The position numbers and the translations under genes were made by a program. Shown piece after piece: positions 1-4,037 of a DNA stretch of 6,221 nt (positions are counted from its first letter, which is position 1; the number at the start of each line of letters is the position of its first letter). Source of the DNA: Candidatus Helarchaeota archaeon (lineage in GTDB: Archaea > Asgardarchaeota > Lokiarchaeia > Helarchaeales > HEL-GB-A); the NCBI GenBank assembly GCA_016840125.1, contig JAEOSY010000508.1, forward strand, positions 1-6,221, in the 5' to 3' direction. The notes beneath the pieces are model-generated. The model worked only from the letters and a program-made list of their open reading frames with translations, was not told the origin of the DNA and ran no database searches.

Positions 1-818
1 ACCGCCACCCCATATGCGGCTACCGGCGTGGCGTAAAAACCCAGTTCGACCGGGGCGGAGGGGTCGCTGATGTCGATGCACCGCAAGCCCCAGGTAGTTC
101 CATAGGCAACGTAGGCCACGTCCCCTGCGACCGCCACCCCATATGCGTTTCCCGGCGTGATATAAGACCCCAGTTCTGCCGGGGCGGAGGGGTCGCTGAT
201 ATTGATACACCGCAATCCCCCCGAAGTAACGGCGACGTAGGCCACGTCCCCTGCGACCGCCAATCCCCTTGCGCCCATCGGCGTGAAGCAAAACCCCAGT
301 TCCACCGGGGCGGAGGGGTCGCTGATGTCGATGCACCGCAACCCCTGCGAAGTAGCGGAGACGTAGGCCACGTCCCCCGCGACCACCACCGCATATACGG
401 CTCCTGGCGTGCTGCAATTCCCCAGTTCGACCGGGGCGGAGGGGTCACTGATGTCGATGCACGACAATCCCCCTAAACTCCCTGAACGATAATCGCCCAC
501 GTAGGCCACGTCCCCCGCGACCGCTACAGCATATGCCTCTCCCGGCGTGCTGTAATTTCCCAGTTCAGCCGGGGCGGAGGGGTCGCTGATATTAATACAC
601 CGCAATCCCCCCGAAGTAGCGGCGACGTAGGCCACGTCCCCCGCGACAGCCACCCCCCTTGCGTCTCCCGGCGTGACATAAGACCCCAGTTCAGCTGGGG
701 CGGAGGGGTCGCTGATATTGATACACCGCAATCCCCCTGAAGTAGCGGCGACGTAGGCCACGTCCCCCGCGACCACCACAACCCTTGCGACCCCAGACGT
801 GGTGCAACTTCCCAGCTC
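1..818 (-). repeat. Tandem array of about 126-bp coding repeats
   Basis: Units read on the minus strand span 818-693, 692-567, 566-429, 428-303, 302-177, 176-48 and 47-1 (partial). Each encodes one LVIVD unit. Lengths are multiples of three (126, 126, 138, 126, 126, 129), so the frame is kept. The third unit has an in-frame insertion after AYVGDY. The core GGGGACGTGGCCTACGT is unchanged in six units, including at third codon positions, which points to recent amplification or gene conversion. The uniformity also leaves a second minus-strand frame open across parts of the array. Confidence 0.93.
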
Positions 819-986
819 TGCCGCTGCTGGGCGCAGTCCTAAAGGTTTTGCTGGAAGAATCGGCTCTCGTTCCTCCGCGTTCAATATATCCGGTCCTAGA
901 ACGGCGAAAGGCGTTAAAATTAATGGTAAAGCAATTAACATGAAGAGAATGATTATTTCTAGTTTTGATCGTTTCTTATTCTTCAT
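1..986 (-). CDS. Secreted LVIVD-repeat beta-propeller protein, 3' end beyond window
   Basis: The visible part is 328 residues and the frame is still open at the left edge. A basic start (MKNKKRSK) and a hydrophobic stretch at about residues 10-30 form a signal peptide or signal anchor. Six full repeats of 42-46 residues follow from E57, and a seventh begins at E314. Each has the pattern ELGxxxTPG, then VAVAGDVAYV, then GGLRCI(N/D)ISDPSAP. This is the LVIVD repeat, known to form extracellular beta-propellers; function is usually unknown, with adhesion or surface scaffolding as inference. The ATG at 986 is chosen because AGGTGAGG lies 6 nt upstream, and the product begins with a good export signal. 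Every repeat has a cysteine in GLRC (residues 88, 130, 176, 218, 260, 303). Three repeats have a second one (61, 191, 233). DNA is clearly GC-richer than the neighbours and repeats are nearly identical at synonymous sites. A C-terminal calcium-repeat and membrane anchor is likely beyond the edge but not seen. Confidence 0.9.
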   Translation of the reverse strand, partial: MKNKKRSKLEIIILFMLIALPLILTPFAVLGPDILNAEEREPILPAKPLGLRPAAAELGSCTTSGVARVVVVAGDVAYVAATSGGLRCINISDPSAPAELGSYVTPGDARGVAVAGDVAYVAATSGGLRCINISDPSAPAELGNYSTPGEAYAVAVAGDVAYVGDYRSGSLGGLSCIDISDPSAPVELGNCSTPGAVYAVVVAGDVAYVSATSQGLRCIDISDPSAPVELGFCFTPMGARGLAVAGDVAYVAVTSGGLRCINISDPSAPAELGSYITPGNAYGVAVAGDVAYVAYGTTWGLRCIDISDPSAPVELGFYATPVAAYGVA

Positions 987-992
987 CAATAA

Positions 993-1000
993 CCTCACCT
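993..1000 (-). promoter_or_regulatory. Shine-Dalgarno site of the LVIVD gene
   Basis: AGGTGAGG lies 6 nt before the ATG at 986, a near-perfect archaeal ribosome site. It decides the start: another ATG 19 nt upstream is out of frame and ends after nine codons. Confidence 0.75.
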
Positions 1001-1059
1001 ATCATTTTGGTTTGGTTTAGCAAATTCCCTCTAAATAATTAAGTAATTACGATTTTTTT

Positions 1060-1372
1060 TTAATTATAAATGTTGTGTAGTATGAGTTTGAGGGATTTGA
1101 GGGACTTTTCCCTTTCTTTTGTTCGGACCTTCGCTCGATTAATTGGTTGTGGGAATATTATTAGAAACACAAAGTAATATTGTGATTCGCTTTCAAAGGA
1201 CTTTGCCTGCATACCCTTTATTCCATCAGATGATCGCCGGACTACACCATCGAGGCAATTCTTGATTAGATATACTAATTTAGTTTTTACACAGATTAAA
1301 TCACCGAATTTAAAAAAGGTTTTGATCCAGTCTATAGGAACTGGAGCGAGTAGTTTTTTTTATTTTATTAAT
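1060..1372 (-). pseudogene. Possible decayed small gene in an AT-rich gap
   Basis: The minus strand is free of stops for 99 codons (1359 down to the TAA at 1062-1060), unusual in DNA this AT-rich. It has no usable start near its beginning; the only ATG, at 1212, would give 50 residues and lacks a clear ribosome site. Upstream, GGAGGGAG (1382-1375) sits at good spacing from an ATT (1372-1370). A single-base deletion in the A8 run (1361-1354) would join that ATT to the open frame as a product beginning (M)NKIKKLLAP. This could be a gene that lost its ATG and suffered a frameshift. The deduced protein matches no family I recognise and has a basic C-terminal third. It may instead be a chance open frame. 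Confidence 0.25.
1061..1070 (-). promoter_or_regulatory. Possible TATA box of the LVIVD gene
   Basis: On the minus strand TTTATAATTA is followed by a run of nine A. It lies about 80 bp before the LVIVD start and would give a leader of roughly 50 nt, consistent with the strong Shine-Dalgarno site. The region is AT-rich, so a chance match is possible. Confidence 0.35.
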
Positions 1373-1545
1373 TTCTCCCTCCAAGGATAACCATATTTAT
1401 TGCCTTAAAAAGAAGTTTTTTTCTCAATCTACCCAACTTTCTTCGCTAAATTCTCATTCACTCCGAAATTCTTAAAAGAACTGCCAAAAACTCCCTTAAA
1501 AAAGAGAGAATATACGGGAAATATCTGTTTTTTTACTTACCAAAA
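1373..1545. other. AT-rich intergenic stretch, no gene seen
   Basis: Together with the possible decayed gene on its left, this belongs to a 525-bp gap between the LVIVD gene and the chimeric ORF. I see no RNA gene, no persuasive ORF and no mobile-element ends. It contains several homopolymer runs and the GGAGGGAG site at 1375-1382. Confidence 0.6.
1498..1503 (-). terminator. Possible oligo-T terminator after the chimeric ORF
   Basis: On the minus strand a run of six T lies 43 nt after the stop codon at 1548-1546. Archaeal termination often needs only an oligo-T tract, and no stem precedes this one. Such runs are common in this AT-rich gap, so support is weak. Confidence 0.2.
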
Positions 1546-2055
1546 CTATTTTAATTTCTTGGGGGCTTTTGACCATTTCTGGAGTTGTTTCCGCTTCCTG
1601 AGAAATAACACCGTAACGATAGAAACCGCCGCTGTTAGTCCAATCATAATTCCAAGACTGAGGGGTGAAAATAACGGACTGTCGGGTGATTCTACCGGAT
1701 TATTTGGGTCAGTCTGATAGACAAAAATCTCATCGTAATCCGTCACGCCATCTCCATCCGTATCAGACATGCGTGGATTGGTATAATGAACAAAAAGTTC
1801 ATCGTAGTCATTTAGTCCATCACCGTCCGTATCGATATTTGATGGATTTGTATCATAATACCAAACCTCTTGGATAAACGTTAAAATATCTGAATCGAAA
1901 TCATCACTTCCACTCTGACGGACCTTAATGCACCGCAAGCCCGCCTCGATCCCTCGAAGCCCGCCAGATGGGAAACCTCCACCATCCACTCCTAGAGATC
2001 CCATTACGGGCGGGTTAGATTTACCCCAAATTTCTGAGAATATTTTCAATTTCAT
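1546..2055 (-). pseudogene. Chimeric gene remnant: PhoD-like piece, LVIVD stub, TSP3 repeats, membrane anchor
   Basis: The 169-residue ORF has four parts. Residues 1-14 are an alternative frame of the end of hepT. Residues 19-38 equal residues 552-571 of the intact phosphatase-like protein at 4038-5936. Residues 39-43 (GLRCI) match the LVIVD repeat core and share 15 identical bases with it (1928-1942 against 76-90). Residues 75-86 and 98-109 are thrombospondin type-3 calcium repeats (DTDGDGLNDYDE and DTDGDGVTDYDE). Residues 133-152 form a membrane helix, followed by a basic tail, as in C-terminally anchored archaeal surface proteins. No signal peptide is present, and neither ATG (2055, 2004) has a convincing ribosome site. 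I infer the 3' end of a surface-protein gene that lost its 5' part; residues 15-169 are the meaningful part. It could still be translated by coupling to hepT, but without a signal sequence the calcium repeats would not be exported in the usual way. Confidence 0.75.
1942..2001 (-). repeat. Copy of a 60-bp segment related to the phosphatase gene
   Basis: This encodes GSLGVDGGGFPSGGLRGIEA, the same 20 residues as 4224-4283. The DNA matches at 50 of 60 positions and all ten differences are synonymous third-position changes. Similarity stops at 1941 and fades around 2010-2018, just past the hepT stop. Confidence 0.9.
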
Positions 2056-2362
2056 CTTTTAAGGCGGGAATATCTTTTTTCACGGTTGCCCATACAATTT
2101 CAATATCAACGCCCATATAATAGTGGATTAGTTTATCTTTCATTTGCGCCATCTTTTTCCATGGGACTTGATCATATTTCTTTAGAAGTTCCTGAGATAA
2201 CTGTTTGGTGGCTTCTCCAATTATTTCAATCTGCCTAATAACAGCATCTTGAACCATCTTTTTATTAACAAATTCATCATGACTCATTCTATGAGTATAT
2301 TCCTGAATCTGAGATATTGCATCAAGAATATGCTTTAGATATATTTTATCATCTTTTTTCAT
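2021..2362 (-). CDS. hepT: HEPN-family toxin HepT (DUF86), K in place of catalytic R
   Basis: At 113 residues it has the usual length of HepT, the HEPN ribonuclease of MNT-HEPN toxin-antitoxin systems. Family features: an all-helical pattern, the QIEIIGEATKQLS segment (44-56), and MKDKLIHYYMGVDIEIVW (74-91). In active members the motif is RX4HXY. Here it reads K75-X4-H80-Y81-Y82, so the arginine is lysine (AAA; one change from AGA), while histidine and tyrosine remain. The tyrosine corresponds to the residue that the MntA antitoxin AMPylates in the characterised Shewanella pair. The ATG overlaps the mntA stop by 4 nt (ATGA), so translation is probably coupled. The stop lies within about 20 bp of the phosphatase-like sequence in the downstream remnant. 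Family assignment is firm; reduced nuclease activity is inference. Confidence 0.9.
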   Translation of the reverse strand: MKKDDKIYLKHILDAISQIQEYTHRMSHDEFVNKKMVQDAVIRQIEIIGEATKQLSQELLKKYDQVPWKKMAQMKDKLIHYYMGVDIEIVWATVKKDIPALKDEIENILRNLG

Positions 2363-2655
2363 TCATAAATTACCTCTAATTCTCTCCTTATTCCCTCAAT
2401 TAAGTATGGACTAATAGCTTTTTCAGTTAATAGATCAACTTTAATTTGCAACGCCTCTGATAATTCATTCTCGATTCCTATCAATTCAAGGAGGCTTTTT
2501 ACTTCCGAAAATTCTACTAGAATATCTATATCACTTTCAGGGATTTCCTCTTCTCTTGCATAAGAACCAAAGATACCAATTTTCGTTACTCCATTTCTTA
2601 GAAGTATTGAAGTTATTTTCATTTTAATTTCTGAATCCAACATGATAATCCTCAT
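2359..2655 (-). CDS. mntA: MNT nucleotidyltransferase antitoxin MntA
   Basis: This 98-residue protein belongs to the minimal nucleotidyltransferase family, the antitoxin partner of HepT. The motif GSX10DXD is complete: G30-S31, then D42 and D44; the third acidic residue is likely D74 in KVDLL. In characterised pairs MntA transfers AMP to a tyrosine of HepT and so silences it; the intact active site suggests the enzyme is functional. Two starts are possible. The ATG at 2655 gives MRIIMLDSEI. The ATG at 2643 gives MLDSEI, has GAGG 6 nt upstream and resembles usual family N-termini, so I slightly prefer 2643. First gene of a two-gene operon with hepT, with a strong TATA-like palindrome just upstream. 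Confidence 0.92.
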   Translation of the reverse strand: MRIIMLDSEIKMKITSILLRNGVTKIGIFGSYAREEEIPESDIDILVEFSEVKSLLELIGIENELSEALQIKVDLLTEKAISPYLIEGIRRELEVIYE

Positions 2656-2682
2656 CTCTAATCAACCTTCTAAGCCCTTATA

Positions 2683-2696
2683 AAATTTATAAATTT
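2683..2696 (-). promoter_or_regulatory. Palindromic TATA region of mntA-hepT
   Basis: AAATTTATAAATTT is a perfect 14-bp palindrome containing a strong TATA box, centred about 33 bp before the ATG at 2655 and 46 bp before the ATG at 2643. To its right on the plus strand come two further TCTATAAA copies (2696-2703, 2706-2713). The symmetry could make it an autoregulatory operator, as is common in toxin-antitoxin operons, but the operator role is inference. Confidence 0.55.
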
Positions 2697-2737
2697 CTAT
2701 AAAAATCTATAAAGTTTTAAGCCAATTCGGCGCTACA

Positions 2738-2749
2738 AATCTATAATAG
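2738..2749 (+). promoter_or_regulatory. Possible TATA box of the Uma2 remnant
   Basis: ATCTATAATAGG is centred about 43 bp before the ATG at 2787, allowing a short leader. No ribosome site is visible before that ATG. Together with the mntA promoter it makes 2656-2786 a divergent promoter region. Confidence 0.4.
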
Positions 2750-2786
2750 GTAGAGTATAGAGTATTCCCTAATAATTATCACAATT

Positions 2787-3038
2787 ATGCTCCTAAAATT
2801 TGGTGAGGAAAAGTATATAGAAAAGGAATACCTGATTCTTCAACCGGATGTGTCTGAGGAAGAATTCTGGGAGTATGCCAATGAAGATACCAATTGTGAG
2901 TTAATTAACGGGGTGTTAATTATACATCCTCCCGCATCTGAGGTGCATGAATCAATTTTCAAATATTTACTCACCTTATAGAATGACATTATTATAAGTA
3001 AGAATACTAACATTGAAATATTATGGAAAAAGATGTAA
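2787..3038 (+). pseudogene. Truncated Uma2-family (DUF820) endonuclease remnant
   Basis: The first 64 residues match the N-terminal part of the Uma2 family, restriction-endonuclease-like proteins common near mobile elements. Visible are SEEEFWEYA (23-31), CELINGVLIIHPPASEVH (37-54) and FKYLLTL. The family is normally about 190 residues with catalytic acidic and lysine residues in the later two thirds. Here a TAG at 2979-2981 stops the frame right after KYLLTL. Beyond it the same frame reads NDIIISKNTNIEILWKKM before TAA at 3036-3038. This loosely resembles the stretch that normally follows (Y-x-x-x-K-N-N-x-G-x-V), so the stop looks like a nonsense mutation in a decaying gene. After 3038 the base composition changes and no Uma2 sequence is found, so the 3' two thirds are deleted. 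The product cannot be an active nuclease. Confidence 0.75.
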
Positions 3039-3130
3039 TCTGAGTCAGACGTGGTGCCCGTCTCCATCTGGGGACCCTCAGTCTGGTTGTTCAGTCCTGT
3101 CCGAAGACTCTTCCGCCCGACTCATCATCG
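3039..3130. other. GC-richer patch of unknown origin
   Basis: Between the AT-rich Uma2 remnant and the AT-rich DUF3368 end sits about 90 bp of clearly higher GC. I find no tRNA pattern, no long ORF and no family match in six frames; a short minus-strand frame (MMSRAEESSDRTEQPD) and a plus-strand frame ending at 3141-3143 are open but unconvincing. It may be a fragment left by a deletion or insertion. Confidence 0.4.
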
Positions 3131-3175
3131 GATTAGTTAAAGAAACCTTCACCTTATTTAAATATATTACATCAA

Positions 3176-3688
3176 TTATAATTCTTCCAGCTTTTTTAGA
3201 AGTTGGGAATAAAGTTTAACATTAATTCTAAAGTCAGTTTCTTCAACAAGCCTTGTAAGATGGGTCTTACACTCAGTTACAGTCAGAATTTTATCCTTCG
3301 TGCCGCGTAGTAGGATTCCCACAGTTCCTATGACTTGGATTTCGAGCGTTCTAGCGATTTCCCTTGCCATCAAGTCATCTATGATTGCAACAGGATCCTT
3401 CTTTAATTGTTTCAATTCCCGCGCTATGGCAATCACAGATGCTTCACCCAAATGAATGTTTAGCTTCTCTAAATTGGCGATTAAATTACTATCCTTGATG
3501 GAGTAAAGTTTAAGCCAAGTCTGAAACGCTTTTTTCAATACAGGGATTTCAGGTGCAGACTCTTTACTCAATACTTCGTCTTTAACCTCTTTACTTGTCC
3601 ACACTTCTGTAAAAAGATGTGGTAATAATCGGAGAACACCAAGTTTACCCAAGTAGATCAAGGGGGATGCATTGATGACTCCAATCAT
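3176..3688 (-). CDS. DUF3368 PIN-like toxin
   Basis: The 170-residue protein matches the DUF3368 family of PIN-like predicted ribonucleases (COG2405), usually paired with UPF0175 antitoxins. Landmarks are the N-terminal strand and helix VINASPLIYLGKLGVLRLL (4-22), GEASVIAIA (81-89) with E82, IIDDLMAREIA (102-112) with D104-D105, and IGTVGILLRGTKDK (120-133). In a canonical PIN domain the first acidic residue would stand at position 6; here it is asparagine, a variant also known in this family. The expected activity is metal-dependent RNA cleavage in the cytoplasm. The start is set by the 2-nt gap to the antitoxin stop, with the intergenic GG following TAG; coupled translation is likely. The gene is full length and convergent with the Uma2 remnant. 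Target unknown. Confidence 0.88.
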   Translation of the reverse strand: MIGVINASPLIYLGKLGVLRLLPHLFTEVWTSKEVKDEVLSKESAPEIPVLKKAFQTWLKLYSIKDSNLIANLEKLNIHLGEASVIAIARELKQLKKDPVAIIDDLMAREIARTLEIQVIGTVGILLRGTKDKILTVTECKTHLTRLVEETDFRINVKLYSQLLKKLEEL

Positions 3689-3690
3689 CC

Positions 3691-3990
3691 CTATTTCCCC
3701 AAGAATAATAAATCTTCTTTCAAGGCGGCTTCATCGTACGAGGGAATATTTCGGTTTGCGAGTTCCTTTAACATTGCTCTCAAAGAAATCTTTGCTATTT
3801 CTGCAGCTTTCCATGCACTCAGATTCCTTTCCTGAACTTGTTGACATAAATAATCTAGTAAATCTTTCGTTAAGGACTTTAAAATGAGCTGTCGAACGTA
3901 AGCTGATTTATCCACTATCTTACGTTTTTCCATAAGAAATTGGAGTTTTTCTTCTAATTCTGCATCCACACGAACTGATAAAACACCCAT
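3691..3990 (-). CDS. UPF0175 antitoxin with N-terminal ribbon-helix-helix
   Basis: The 99-residue protein has two parts. Residues 1-40 look like a ribbon-helix-helix DNA-binding fold: strand LSVRVDAE, then helices with KIVDKSAYVRQLILKSL. Residues 44-95 are the UPF0175 helical domain (COG2886) with the signature SAWKAAEIAKISLRAMLKEL (58-77) and NIPSYDEAALKEDL (81-94). Proteins of this type are antitoxins of DUF3368 toxins and probably repress their own operon. It is the first gene of the pair, with GAGGA close before the ATG and a TATA-like palindrome about 35 bp upstream. Intact, so the module appears functional. Confidence 0.9.
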   Translation of the reverse strand: MGVLSVRVDAELEEKLQFLMEKRKIVDKSAYVRQLILKSLTKDLLDYLCQQVQERNLSAWKAAEIAKISLRAMLKELANRNIPSYDEAALKEDLLFLGK

Positions 3991-4019
3991 TGTTCCTCAT
4001 GTATACCTTGTCACACCCT

Positions 4020-4029
4020 GTATATATAC
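4020..4029 (-). promoter_or_regulatory. TATA box and possible operator of the UPF0175-DUF3368 pair
   Basis: GTATATATAC is a perfect palindrome about 35 bp before the antitoxin ATG, at the right distance for an archaeal TATA box. A second short palindrome GTATAC lies at 4001-4006. The two could be half-sites for the ribbon-helix-helix antitoxin. The phosphatase stop is only about 10 bp further up, so the pair has its own promoter but could also receive readthrough. Confidence 0.5.
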
Positions 4030-4037
4030 TTCCTCAT

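Noticed and set aside
20..781. A second long minus-strand frame rich in TWPTSPLL across the repeats
   Set aside because: It is a shadow created by the uniform repeats; the true frame has a signal peptide, a good ribosome site and the LVIVD consensus.
1..818. CRISPR array
   Set aside because: The periodic units are about 126 bp and fully coding, with no short repeats separated by unique spacers.
1154..1181. Inverted repeat AATATTA/TAATATT
   Set aside because: Seven A/T pairs with a 14-nt loop are expected by chance in such AT-rich DNA.
1326..1360. Stem-loop TCCAGT/ACTGGA followed by a T-run on the plus strand, like an intrinsic terminator
   Set aside because: The stem is only 6 bp, the T-run is 8 nt away, and no plus-strand gene precedes it.
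3047..3058. 12-base match (CAGACGTGGTGC) between the GC-rich patch and the LVIVD gene near 795
   Set aside because: A match this short is expected by chance in a window of this size, and flanking sequence and encoded residues do not agree.
2840..3067. Minus-strand ORF with a hydrophobic middle opposite the Uma2 remnant
   Set aside because: It is antisense to recognisable Uma2 sequence and crosses the composition break into the GC-rich patch.
3039..3130. tRNA or other structured RNA in the GC-rich patch
   Set aside because: No acceptor stem pairing, D-loop or T-loop consensus could be found on either strand.
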